Shown piece after piece: positions 1 through 7,255 of a DNA stretch of 64,000 bases. The DNA comes from Candidatus Saccharibacteria bacterium HGW-Saccharibacteria-1 (lineage in GTDB: Bacteria; Patescibacteriota; Saccharimonadia; Saccharimonadales; Saccharimonadaceae): the NCBI GenBank assembly GCA_002839415.1, contig PGXZ01000005.1:1-64000 (forward strand), read 5' to 3'. Position 1 is the first letter of the stretch. Every line of letters starts with the position of its first letter. The notes beneath the pieces are model-generated. The model searched no databases. It was not told the DNA's origin and worked only from the letters and a program-made list of their open reading frames with translations. Position numbers and translations under genes: made by a program.

Positions 1-19
1 CTGGTATGCCTCGGGGCAT
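1..19 (-). CDS. 5' end of an unidentified gene, cut by the window edge
   Basis: On the minus strand an AAGGAG ribosome binding site is followed after eight bases by ATG and the first codons for Met-Pro-Arg-Gly-Ile-Pro, then the window ends. A TATAAT box lies upstream on the same strand at 44-49. The combination looks like a real gene start, but only six residues are visible and the product cannot be named. It probably belongs to the same mobile element as the genes that follow. Confidence 0.4.
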
Positions 20-43
20 GGTTAATTCTCCTTATTTAGATTT

Positions 44-49
44 ATTATA
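44..49 (-). promoter_or_regulatory. -10 box for the gene leaving the left edge
   Basis: A consensus TATAAT is read on the minus strand, 25 bases before the start codon at 19. I see no convincing -35 box. The neighbouring palindrome at 65-79 lies just upstream and could be an operator. Confidence 0.4.
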
Positions 50-64
50 CTGCCTTTTTTGGAA

Positions 65-79
65 TAGACAGTGTGTCTA
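65..79. promoter_or_regulatory. palindrome TAGACA-GTG-TGTCTA, possible operator
   Basis: Perfect 6-base inverted arms with a 3-base centre sit just upstream of the TATAAT of the leftward gene. The position fits an operator for a repressor of the mobile element. There is no second copy nearby to confirm it. Confidence 0.3.
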
Positions 80-80
80 G

Positions 81-272
81 TATAAGGGGAGCCTGACAGA
101 CGGTATAGTTTACAAAACTGATAATGGATGCCTGGAAGCGACCAGTAATCTTGTGGGGCTCATTGATTTATTAATCGAAATTAATAAGAATCAAAAAGAA
201 AAACCAACCTCAAAAGATGATGACCCGCGTATGTATTTCATTGACAAAAATGGAATAAAAATATTACTTTAA
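81..272 (+). pseudogene. possible gene remnant or short unknown protein
   Basis: The frame is open for 63 codons between a TAG at 78-80 and the TAA at 270-272. The translation has a protein-like look, with a mixed start, a leucine/isoleucine helix and an acidic/basic tail ending in a Phe-Ile-Asp-Lys-Asn-Gly stretch. The only ATG in frame is at 231, too late for the whole frame, and there is no well-placed GTG or TTG. It is therefore either the 3' fragment of a decayed element gene or chance. I do not recognise it. Confidence 0.25.
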
Positions 273-292
273 CAAAATAAGCCTTCAGGTGG

Positions 293-850
293 TCAGCTAT
301 TCTTAACCCTCCCCTTAAGTCTTCCCTCGTCTATTAAACTGTTCAATACCTTTCCCGAAAAATTCAAAAACTCTAGTACTTCTGCGGTAGTTAGCTTAGT
401 TTTTCCGACAATAATTAAATCAACATCGAATGCTATTGATACGAGAAGGTTCTCGTTAACGCCCAATTTTTTAGCCCTCGTTATCCGACCTTTATTTGAT
501 TCGTGGGTAAGGTTGTCTCTTAGGTCATGCCTAATGTGATTCCTCATGTTTAAAATCTTCTCATGTAATTCATGGTTCTGCCCACACATAATCACATATC
601 TATCGACAGTATCAAGGTCCTCTAAAAGTAACGACGCCTCATGTAAGCATTCATAGACGTATGCTATGTTTTTTTCTTTTTTAGATGCTTCACTGAATCG
701 TTGCAGGCTTATACTAGAACCCCGTAGATAAGGAATTGCTATACCACTTACCATATATCTCAGAGTCTCCACGCTTCTGTCAGGTTCACCACTCCTTTTG
801 TCTTTGTCCAAGTCGTAGCCTGATTGAGATATTTGTACTCCCTGTGACAT
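293..850 (-). CDS. uncharacterised 185-aa protein with a HEPN-type motif
   Basis: The start codon at 848-850 is preceded by AAGGAG, so this start is well supported. No family is recognised with certainty. The protein is soluble, with no signal peptide or membrane segment, and is predicted mostly helical. Residues 103-108 read Arg-Asn-His-Ile-Arg-His, which fits the R-[ND]-x3-H signature of HEPN ribonucleases, and lie in the kind of helical, charged setting typical of that motif. It is divergent from the Shedu nuclease at 1168 and on the same mobile element, so a defence or toxin role is a reasonable inference. The motif is short and could be chance. Confidence 0.6.
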   Translation of the reverse strand: MSQGVQISQSGYDLDKDKRSGEPDRSVETLRYMVSGIAIPYLRGSSISLQRFSEASKKEKNIAYVYECLHEASLLLEDLDTVDRYVIMCGQNHELHEKILNMRNHIRHDLRDNLTHESNKGRITRAKKLGVNENLLVSIAFDVDLIIVGKTKLTTAEVLEFLNFSGKVLNSLIDEGRLKGRVKNS

Positions 851-1167
851 AATAACTCCTTATTATTAATTTGAAATTTCAGCATTAAGCTGCTTTAGTG
901 GTATTATTTTAAGTTGTTCAATGAGTCACTTAAACACAGACTCTCGTTAAACTTTTTATCATAAGAACATTATAACTACTTGTCTATAAAATTGATATTT
1001 ATAATATACAAATAACTACAATCAAAAATCCACTACATTCAATTCGGCAGTCACTCAAACTATTTATCATTTTCAATAACCTTGTTATTAGAATAAACAA
1101 ATACTCGATTTAATCCACTGTAGTACTAACGCTCCCCTTTTAGCGACTGGGCTAGTATACTAATAGG
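851..1167. other. 317-base divergent intergenic region
   Basis: This AT-rich spacer separates the minus-strand HEPN-motif gene from the plus-strand Shedu gene. It holds the AAGGAG site of the former close to 855, a minus-strand TATAAT at 969-974, a plus-strand TATAAT at 1000-1005 and the TATACT at 1156-1161 next to the Shedu start. I see no coding frame, repeat array or strong hairpin in it. Confidence 0.5.
1156..1161 (+). promoter_or_regulatory. -10 box of the Shedu gene
   Basis: TATACT ends six bases before the GTG start at 1168, with no Shine-Dalgarno sequence between them. This spacing implies transcription starts at or near the start codon (leaderless mRNA), as at many other first genes in this window. 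Confidence 0.45.
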
Positions 1168-2436
1168 GTGTCAGACCGAATTGATAATCTTGATGATTAC
1201 ATAGACCTCACTAACCCTGAGATTGACTTAGGTGCGTATAAAATATTTGTTAAATCGTTTGATTGCCAACTAATCGGACCTTCGGGCGAAGTCTACAAGG
1301 GTTTTATTTTAGCAAAAAGCCCCAGCGGACTAGCTTATACCGTAATCGATACTAGCTTTCAATACTCGAATAAAGACAAGCGGTTCCCTGTTCGTTTGAC
1401 TTTTCGCCGAACAAACTCAAAACTTGAAGACAAGCCAATAAACAAAGGAAACCGTTTCCAGCGAATTGCTATGGAAGATGGCGGTGATGGATACAGGGAA
1501 TTTTGGAAAGTTATCGCCTTTCTGATGCAATTCGAAGAAGTTGTCGGTACAGCAAAAATGTTAGACGTCTTTCAACTAGTGAGTAAAGATGCTGTAATCC
1601 GTAGCCTTAAAGATAAAAAAATAAGTGACCAAAAGCAAGAGCTTCTTGATTATATTGAAGAATCAGACGTTACAATCGAGGATATAGTAAACGCATTGGT
1701 TAATAAAACACGAATTTCTGACTTAGAAGAATTTCGAAAACTACTCACGGATGAAAATGATTATATAAATAAATACCGAATAAACCACAGCTCAGAAATA
1801 CCAAGACCAGGCAACGAAGCAGTTTGGAACCATTTCTTGATGAATCATAAATGGATTTTTGGGCTTGGTCTAGATTTACGTTTTATGAACGACTTCGTAG
1901 GAGAGGCGGCAGTCGGTAATCCTGCTACGGATGGCAAGGGCAACCCTCATGTTGATATGCTTGGCTGGACCGACTACACTACACTTGTTGAAATAAAGAC
2001 ACCTGATGCAAAATACTTCACATCTACAAAATCAACAACCGCACGAGCTAATACCTGGAGCTTCACACCTGGCTTTATTGATGGTATTAGCCAAGTATTA
2101 GCACAGAAAGATGACTGGCTCGCAACTCATAATTTCACACCCATAATACATGAAACAAATGGCGTTAAGGAGATATTAAATAATACACTCGTCCGCACGG
2201 TCGACCCAAAAGCTATATTCATTTACGGCAACAAATCAGTTGAGCTACCTCCGTCATCCACCATTTTAGACACCCTAACCAAGCGTGACACCCTTGAGCG
2301 TTATTCTCGCAATAATCGAAACGTCACTATTATCTCTTTTGATGAACTATACACACGTGCCTATCATATTGTGCACGGCAAGTTACCGCCTTTAAACGAA
2401 ACAGCCGCTCAGCCTGACCCTTTTGATGGCTGGTAA
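1168..2436 (+). CDS. sduA: Shedu anti-phage nuclease, SduA-like (DUF4263)
   Basis: The C-terminal half carries the PD-(D/E)xK nuclease core of the Shedu family (DUF4263). It has a Trp-Ile-Phe-Gly strand near residue 230, the catalytic Asp263, the Glu275-x-Lys277 pair in a Val-Glu-Ile-Lys-Thr-Pro motif, and a downstream Gln309 in an Ile-Ser-Gln helix. The first 200 residues form a separate, family-specific region of unknown fold that probably senses infection. Shedu is known as a single-gene anti-phage defence whose nuclease cuts DNA. The start is GTG, directly after a -10 box. Its place on a serine-recombinase element is typical cargo. The call of family is firm; activity and trigger are inferred. 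Confidence 0.82.
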   Translation: MSDRIDNLDDYIDLTNPEIDLGAYKIFVKSFDCQLIGPSGEVYKGFILAKSPSGLAYTVIDTSFQYSNKDKRFPVRLTFRRTNSKLEDKPINKGNRFQRIAMEDGGDGYREFWKVIAFLMQFEEVVGTAKMLDVFQLVSKDAVIRSLKDKKISDQKQELLDYIEESDVTIEDIVNALVNKTRISDLEEFRKLLTDENDYINKYRINHSSEIPRPGNEAVWNHFLMNHKWIFGLGLDLRFMNDFVGEAAVGNPATDGKGNPHVDMLGWTDYTTLVEIKTPDAKYFTSTKSTTARANTWSFTPGFIDGISQVLAQKDDWLATHNFTPIIHETNGVKEILNNTLVRTVDPKAIFIYGNKSVELPPSSTILDTLTKRDTLERYSRNNRNVTIISFDELYTRAYHIVHGKLPPLNETAAQPDPFDGW

Positions 2437-2489
2437 CTACATATATTGCTCGTATACCCCTAAGTAAATCATTTATATCAAATTTCGCA

Positions 2490-2717
2490 CTAAAACCCTT
2501 TAAATATCTGCTCCAAAGATACATTTAGCGAATTTGATATCTTAAATAAAGTCGATAACGTAGGCTTACGTCGCCCTTGCTCAATAAAACCCATATGAGT
2601 CCTGTCTATACCACTACTAATAGCAAGCTGTTCTTGAGACATGCTTTTTGACTTACGAGCTTCTATTATTCTTTTACCAATTTCTTTATAAACTTCTTCA
2701 ATCGTTACTACATTCAT
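2490..2717 (-). CDS. XRE-family transcriptional regulator
   Basis: This 75-residue, single-domain helix-turn-helix protein has the classic pattern: the Ser-Gln-Glu-Gln-Leu-Ala turn, then Gly-Ile-Asp-Arg, then Ile-Glu-Gln-Gly-Arg-Arg-Lys-Pro-Thr. That is the layout of restriction-modification controller and phage Cro/CI-type proteins. I prefer the ATG at 2715-2717, because a start at 2753 would run translation through the operators. The gene is divergent from the surface protein at 2831, and three TTAC-N4-GTAA palindromes lie between them, so self-repression and control of the neighbour are likely. It ends 54 bases after the Shedu stop, convergent with it. Confidence 0.85.
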   Translation of the reverse strand: MNVVTIEEVYKEIGKRIIEARKSKSMSQEQLAISSGIDRTHMGFIEQGRRKPTLSTLFKISNSLNVSLEQIFKGF

Positions 2718-2733
2718 AAATATAGCGTATTGA

Positions 2734-2745
2734 TTACATAAGTAA
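2734..2745. promoter_or_regulatory. operator copy 1, TTAC-ATAA-GTAA
   Basis: First of three matching TTAC-N4-GTAA inverted repeats between the divergent XRE regulator and the DUF4352-type gene. It begins 17 bases upstream of the regulator start codon, where it could block that gene's promoter. Confidence 0.6.
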
Positions 2746-2753
2746 GTAACCAC

Positions 2754-2765
2754 TTACATTTGTAA
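2754..2765. promoter_or_regulatory. operator copy 2, TTAC-ATTT-GTAA
   Basis: Second copy, centred 20 bases (two helix turns) from copy 1. That spacing suits cooperative binding of repressor dimers on one face of the DNA. Confidence 0.6.
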
Positions 2766-2791
2766 TCATTATAACAATACTATACAATTAC

Positions 2792-2803
2792 TTACATAAG
2801 TAA
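2792..2803. promoter_or_regulatory. operator copy 3, TTAC-ATAA-GTAA
   Basis: Third copy, 38 bases from copy 2 and 27 bases before the start of the plus-strand gene at 2831. It is flanked by an extra C and G, giving CTTAC-N4-GTAAG. Its position suggests control of the rightward promoter. Confidence 0.6.
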
Positions 2804-2830
2804 GCATTTTATAATAAAGGAGCGTTTTTT

Positions 2831-3403
2831 ATGAAAAATAATAAACAAAACTGGTTCATGAAACACAAAATATTAACCGTAATTGGCATAATCTTTATGA
2901 TAGGAATCATAGGTAGCGCAACTAGTAGCAATAAGACAACTACTTCATCCAGTACAAGCAACAATTCAACCACAAAACAGGATATAAAAGCCAAAGAAGA
3001 AGTCGCTAAAATCGGCACACCTGTTACTGACGGTAAGTTTGAATTCACTGTTAAAAGTATAGAGTGTGGTAAATCTTCAGTCGGAGCGAGCCAGTACCTT
3101 ACTAAAGAGGCTCAAGGTCAATTCTGTCTACTTAATATAAGCGTAAAGAACACAGGCGATGCCGCTCAGAGCCTATTCTCAAGCAATCAGAAGCTATTAA
3201 ATACTCAGAACCAACAATATGCAGCTGATGATACCGCTACAATGTACGCCTCCCCTAATAGCAATGCTTGGTATAGCAATATAAACCCCGGCAACAGTGT
3301 CGAAGGTTCAATAGTATTTGACATACCAAAAGACCAAACGCCAATTACTGCGGAATTACACGATAGTGCGTTTTCGGGTGGAGTTAAAGTTAATTTGCAA
3401 TAA
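2831..3403 (+). CDS. membrane-anchored DUF4352-type protein
   Basis: A short basic N-terminus is followed by one membrane segment at residues 14-29, then a Ser/Thr/Asn-rich linker of about 25 residues, then a globular domain from about residue 58 to the end. The domain has the features of DUF4352 (an immunoglobulin-like extracytoplasmic domain): an opening Phe-Glu-Phe-Thr-Val strand, a Val-Lys-Asn-Thr-Gly turn, and a Pro-Gly-x-Ser-Val-Glu-Gly strand near the end. No lipobox is visible, so it is probably anchored by the uncleaved helix. An AAAGGAG site precedes the ATG. The XRE operators lie just upstream. It may protect or mark the surface of cells carrying the element; the function is unknown. 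Confidence 0.75.
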   Translation: MKNNKQNWFMKHKILTVIGIIFMIGIIGSATSSNKTTTSSSTSNNSTTKQDIKAKEEVAKIGTPVTDGKFEFTVKSIECGKSSVGASQYLTKEAQGQFCLLNISVKNTGDAAQSLFSSNQKLLNTQNQQYAADDTATMYASPNSNAWYSNINPGNSVEGSIVFDIPKDQTPITAELHDSAFSGGVKVNLQ

Positions 3404-3463
3404 AACAACACAGATAACATTCATTAAATACATTTATATAGTAAATGTAATAAAATAAATAGT

Positions 3464-4171
3464 ATGTTTGATGAAAATATAGACACTAGCGGCCCCAAAA
3501 GGCTTGTTCTTATGCGTATCATCAATAGACGAGCTCTCGGCTATACTAAAAACCACTTCTCAAAAGACACTCAACTGCCCGTTTATATTACTCCCGAAAC
3601 AGAAGCTGCAATATACGGAATTAACCTCGAAACGATTCAATCATGCTTATTAAGCTTAACCGAGTTAAGCCATATAGAGATAGACCAATATCCAGATAAT
3701 AATCTTCCATTTGAACGAAGAATCAAAAAAGATGATGAGCGTGACTATTATCTTATTAGCGTCAATGAAAGCTTTTTTAATTATTATAAAATTCTAGAAG
3801 CTTCTACCCCATTCTTAAATGCAAGCGATACAACTACACCAATAGAAAAAAATGAAGCTAAAACAATAAACAAGAAGAAAAGAAAAGCTAAAGTTTTTTT
3901 CAATGAAAACACACGGAAATTAACCTACGGAGAAAAAGATATCCTGATAACTGGACCATTACAAATTGAAATATGTAAACAGGTATTTAAATCACGAAAG
4001 ATTTCTGTTTTTTACGATGATATCCTTGAAGTTGTAGATGTTAACAAAAAATCAAGGTCCGTAAAAGACTCCGTAAAACTAATTAATGCCAAAATTAAAG
4101 AAATATTTGGCTTAGACGAACTACTGATATCGAGAGAAGAAGAAGTTAAAATAAGCAAACCATACCTATAA
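3464..4171 (+). CDS. uncharacterised 235-aa element protein
   Basis: I do not recognise the family. The protein is soluble and charged, with no signal or membrane segment. Residues 1-110 look like a mixed alpha/beta domain. A lysine-rich linker (about 120-145) leads to a C-terminal 90-residue helical region that could be a winged-helix or response-regulator-like DNA-binding fold. It sits immediately upstream of the RepA-like ATPase in the same direction, so a role in replication or control of the element is plausible. There is no strong ribosome binding site before the ATG. Confidence 0.6.
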   Translation: MFDENIDTSGPKRLVLMRIINRRALGYTKNHFSKDTQLPVYITPETEAAIYGINLETIQSCLLSLTELSHIEIDQYPDNNLPFERRIKKDDERDYYLISVNESFFNYYKILEASTPFLNASDTTTPIEKNEAKTINKKKRKAKVFFNENTRKLTYGEKDILITGPLQIEICKQVFKSRKISVFYDDILEVVDVNKKSRSVKDSVKLINAKIKEIFGLDELLISREEEVKISKPYL

Positions 4172-4312
4172 AAAACGTGAGTCACTTTGCTCCCGTTTAC
4201 TCAACACGACCTTCTTTATAATCAGAATCATAAAGCTCGAACGAGACTTATAAAACAATTAGCCCAGTGTGAAACTAGCAAATATTAATGCAGTGACGCT
4301 GTCAAAATAATA

Positions 4313-4324
4313 CGTATCGATACG
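4313..4324. promoter_or_regulatory. 12-base perfect palindrome upstream of the RepA-like gene
   Basis: CGTATCGATACG is self-complementary over 12 bases and lies 75 bases before the RepA-like start, inside a 227-base AT-rich spacer. It could be an operator or part of an origin. No iterated copies are seen, so the role is a guess. Confidence 0.3.
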
Positions 4325-4398
4325 AAACGTAGGTTAGTTTAAGTATGTCCGAATCCTGCTTTTAAAATAAATTAACAAAGAAAGAACAGAGGAATCAT

Positions 4399-5391
4399 AT
4401 GGATTTAGAGTATTCAAACGAAAAACTCTCTCTCGTGCCTCAAAGCCTTGAGGTACTAATGGAAAAGAATTTTCCATCCAATCAATGGCTAGTAGATGGC
4501 TTAATACCGTCTCAAGCAATAACAATATTATCAGGAGCTCCAACATCATGTAAGACGTGGATAATGTTAGAAATAGCGACCTGTGTTGCACAAGGTAAGG
4601 ATTTGTTCGACCGCTTTCCCACTAAACAAACCGGGGTTCTGATAATCGACGAGGAGAGTGGTGAACGCCTATTGCAAGATAGGTTTCGCACATTACGCAC
4701 ACTGAAAGATTTGCCAATTTATTGTCTATCAATGTGTGGTCGTAAAATTTCAACTAGCTATGTTGAAGAGATTATAAAATGGTGTCAAGAAAACAAAGTA
4801 AGTTTAATTATGATAGATTCACTAGTAAGAATTCATGACGGTGATGAAAACGCAGCTAGGGATATTGCAAAACTATTTGGCTTAATAAGGAAATTTACAG
4901 TAGCAGACTTGTCTGTCTTAATAGCACACCATAATCGTAAATCTAATAATAGAGACGTTGGTCCACAGCAAATGCGTGGCTCATCAGACATACTAGCTTC
5001 AATCGATTGTCAGATTGCAGTAAACAGACCCCATAGAAACGAACTTCTAACTATGGAACAAACCAAATGTCGAATCGCCCCAGAATTGCCATTATTAGAA
5101 ATAAAGTTCAACCAATACAATGATTATAGCGAGTTTGAATTTCTAGGACAAAAGGATGTGGTCAATAAAAAGCTAGCCTTTAGAAATACATTGTTAGAAA
5201 TAATATCTAGTAATGAAGGCCTAAGCCAGACTGATATATCCAATAGCTTAGAAAAAATAAATCAAAAGAAAAACCCAAAAACAATACGTACCATTCTTGA
5301 AGCTATGGAACTTGAAAATATAATATCTACGTCTCAGGGACCAAAGAATTCAAAATTGTATTCAACAAACAAGAGTTCGGTAAAAAAGTAA
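4399..5391 (+). CDS. RepA-like RecA-fold ATPase (AAA_25)
   Basis: The first 230 residues form a RecA-type core of the RepA/AAA_25 family used by plasmid and phage replication systems. It has a Walker A-like Gly-Ala-Pro-Thr-Ser-Cys-Lys-Thr loop near residue 48, a Walker B-like Val-Leu-Ile-Ile-Asp-Glu-Glu strand near 77, and a second Ile-Met-Ile-Asp-Ser strand near 138. The last 70 residues look like a winged helix. An AGAGGA site precedes the ATG. Such proteins are hexameric helicases or primase partners, which suggests that the element can replicate after excision. The stop overlaps the next ATG as TAATG, so translation is coupled. Confidence 0.75.
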   Translation: MDLEYSNEKLSLVPQSLEVLMEKNFPSNQWLVDGLIPSQAITILSGAPTSCKTWIMLEIATCVAQGKDLFDRFPTKQTGVLIIDEESGERLLQDRFRTLRTLKDLPIYCLSMCGRKISTSYVEEIIKWCQENKVSLIMIDSLVRIHDGDENAARDIAKLFGLIRKFTVADLSVLIAHHNRKSNNRDVGPQQMRGSSDILASIDCQIAVNRPHRNELLTMEQTKCRIAPELPLLEIKFNQYNDYSEFEFLGQKDVVNKKLAFRNTLLEIISSNEGLSQTDISNSLEKINQKKNPKTIRTILEAMELENIISTSQGPKNSKLYSTNKSSVKK

Positions 5392-5549
5392 TGTCTTATA
5401 TGAACAACATTTTACCTAAGCCCCAAGAATCATATAAAAAACCTGCTAAAAAAGGCATGGAAATAAAATACCAGTATATTTCAAATGACAAAAAGTCAAT
5501 TAATGAATTATATACAACTCTGTTTGGAAGACTTCTTAAAAGATTATAA
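5391..5549 (+). CDS. small 52-aa protein coupled to the RepA-like gene
   Basis: The ATG shares one base with the stop of the upstream gene (TAATG), the usual sign of translational coupling. The product is basic, with a lysine-rich first half and an amphipathic C-terminal helix (about residues 36-52) ending Gly-Arg-Leu-Leu-Lys-Arg-Leu. No family is recognised. Its place between the ATPase and the recombinase suggests an accessory role, for example as a small DNA-binding or directionality factor, but that is inference. Confidence 0.5.
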   Translation: MSYMNNILPKPQESYKKPAKKGMEIKYQYISNDKKSINELYTTLFGRLLKRL

Positions 5550-5617
5550 GATGTCATCAGACGAAACCACAACAGTGGTAAATAATAAAAGATAATTAAT
5601 TATAAGAAAGAAATAAT

Positions 5618-7255
5618 ATGAAAGCAGCAATGTATGCACGAGTTAGCACCGAAAGACAAAAAGATGAACAAACAATTGAAACTCAATTAGATGAGGTAAA
5701 AAATGCAGTCGAAAAAGATGGCAATACCCTATCTGACGAAGATATTTATACTGACGATGGCTGGTCTGGGGCTTACCTTCCAAGGCCCTCCCTAGACAAG
5801 CTCAGGCAAGATGCAAAAAACCATAAATTCGATATCTTATATACCTACGACAAAGGTCGAATATCACGTATGTATATTCACCAAGAAATTGTAATTAATG
5901 AATTAAAAGATATAAATATCGAATTTAAAAGCTTACATGACATTAATGGTAAAACTCCCGAAGAACAAGTCATGGGTGGTGTTATGGGTATATTCCATGA
6001 ATACGAAAGAGTTAAAACTTCTGAAAGATTTCGCATCGCTAAATTAAATAAAGTAAAAAATGGCAAATTATTGGGTTACAACCCACCATATGGATATGAT
6101 TACATACCAGTTAGTGGTAATGGTATGTCAAAAAGAAATGGCAAGTTTGTAATTAATAATATTGAAGCAGAAAATGTCAAAAAGATATTTAATTGGGTTG
6201 GTATCGAAGAAATATCACTCAGAGAAGTCATCCGTCGACTTTACGAAGAAGGAATACCACCCAAAAAAGGTAAACGTAATTCTTGGACCAAAGGGCCAGT
6301 AATACGGTTATTGAAAAACGAAACCTATATCGGCGAACATTACTATAATAAAAGTGAATCCTGTATACCTACTAAACCGAGAAAGGATAGAAAGCACTTT
6401 AAACATACAAACAAAACCAGCCGACGTACAAGAGATAGGTCTGAATGGCTAAGCGTTAAAGTAATTCCAATTATAGAGAAAGACCTATTTGATAAAGTCC
6501 AACTTAAACTAAGAGAAAATTTAAAATACGCCAAGCGTAATACAAAACACGAATATCTCTTCGGAGGGCTAACCTATTGTACGTGCGGATGTAAAAGGTC
6601 GTGTGATGGTGCTCGTGGCAATTATTATTATCGTTGCACCGAAAGATTGCAAAGATTCCCCGAGCCATCGCTATGCACCGAACGAGGCATAAATGTTTCA
6701 GCCATGGACGACGCAGCCTGGAATAAGATAGTTACATTACTGACCGAACCTTCTCTTGTAGAACAGCAGCTAGAACGCTATATAAAGGCCCGTAAGGAGG
6801 CTAAGTACACCGAAGACGATACAAGCAGCATATCTAAAGAACTAGCCAATTTATCGGCAGAAGAAAATAGATATGTTGGCGCTTTTGGGCGCGGTAGTAT
6901 AACCGATGAAATGTTCGACAGCCAAATGGCTAATTTGAATAATCGTAAATTAGATTTAAAAAACAAACTTAATAAAATTAAGAATAAAAAATCCCAAAAT
7001 AATTTCGATATAGACACTAGTAGTGTTCAAGAGCAATTCAAATATCTCCTTGATGACCTCAATTTTGAGGATAAGCTTTTTACTGTTCGCAAGATTGTTG
7101 ATAGAATAGTAGCAACGAAGGAAGAAATAACAATATGCGGAAATATACCAATAAATCAAACACTAACCCCAGAAAAGGCAGGATTACATGCTAAGTATAG
7201 GCATCGTCGGCCTACCAAACGTAGGCAAATCAACATTATTCAACGCACTAACTAA
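5618..7255 (+). CDS. large serine recombinase (integrase)
   Basis: The N-terminal resolvase domain (about 1-145) has the Tyr-Ala-Arg-Val-Ser-Thr start with nucleophile Ser10 and the conserved Arg8. A Recombinase domain follows (about 155-270, with Gly-Tyr-Asn-Pro-Pro-Tyr-Gly-Tyr and Asn-Glu-Thr-Tyr-Ile-Gly). Next come a zinc ribbon (Cys-Thr-Cys-Gly-Cys and a later Cys pair, about 320-355) and a coiled coil (about 400-470). At 545 residues it is full length for the phage-integrase type. Such enzymes insert an element between short attB and attP sites. The last 68 bases overlap ychF in another frame, so the C-terminal tail is encoded by the target gene. AGAAAG before the ATG is a weak ribosome binding site. 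Confidence 0.93.
   Translation: MKAAMYARVSTERQKDEQTIETQLDEVKNAVEKDGNTLSDEDIYTDDGWSGAYLPRPSLDKLRQDAKNHKFDILYTYDKGRISRMYIHQEIVINELKDINIEFKSLHDINGKTPEEQVMGGVMGIFHEYERVKTSERFRIAKLNKVKNGKLLGYNPPYGYDYIPVSGNGMSKRNGKFVINNIEAENVKKIFNWVGIEEISLREVIRRLYEEGIPPKKGKRNSWTKGPVIRLLKNETYIGEHYYNKSESCIPTKPRKDRKHFKHTNKTSRRTRDRSEWLSVKVIPIIEKDLFDKVQLKLRENLKYAKRNTKHEYLFGGLTYCTCGCKRSCDGARGNYYYRCTERLQRFPEPSLCTERGINVSAMDDAAWNKIVTLLTEPSLVEQQLERYIKARKEAKYTEDDTSSISKELANLSAEENRYVGAFGRGSITDEMFDSQMANLNNRKLDLKNKLNKIKNKKSQNNFDIDTSSVQEQFKYLLDDLNFEDKLFTVRKIVDRIVATKEEITICGNIPINQTLTPEKAGLHAKYRHRRPTKRRQINIIQRTN

Noticed and set aside
2330-2524. 64-codon minus-strand frame between the Shedu gene and the XRE gene
   Set aside because: It overlaps the C-terminus of Shedu and the XRE end without a start signal.
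4172-4398. Small stable RNA (4.5S or similar) in the spacer before the RepA-like gene
   Set aside because: No conserved SRP tetraloop or other RNA core motif could be read; only a 12-base palindrome is visible.
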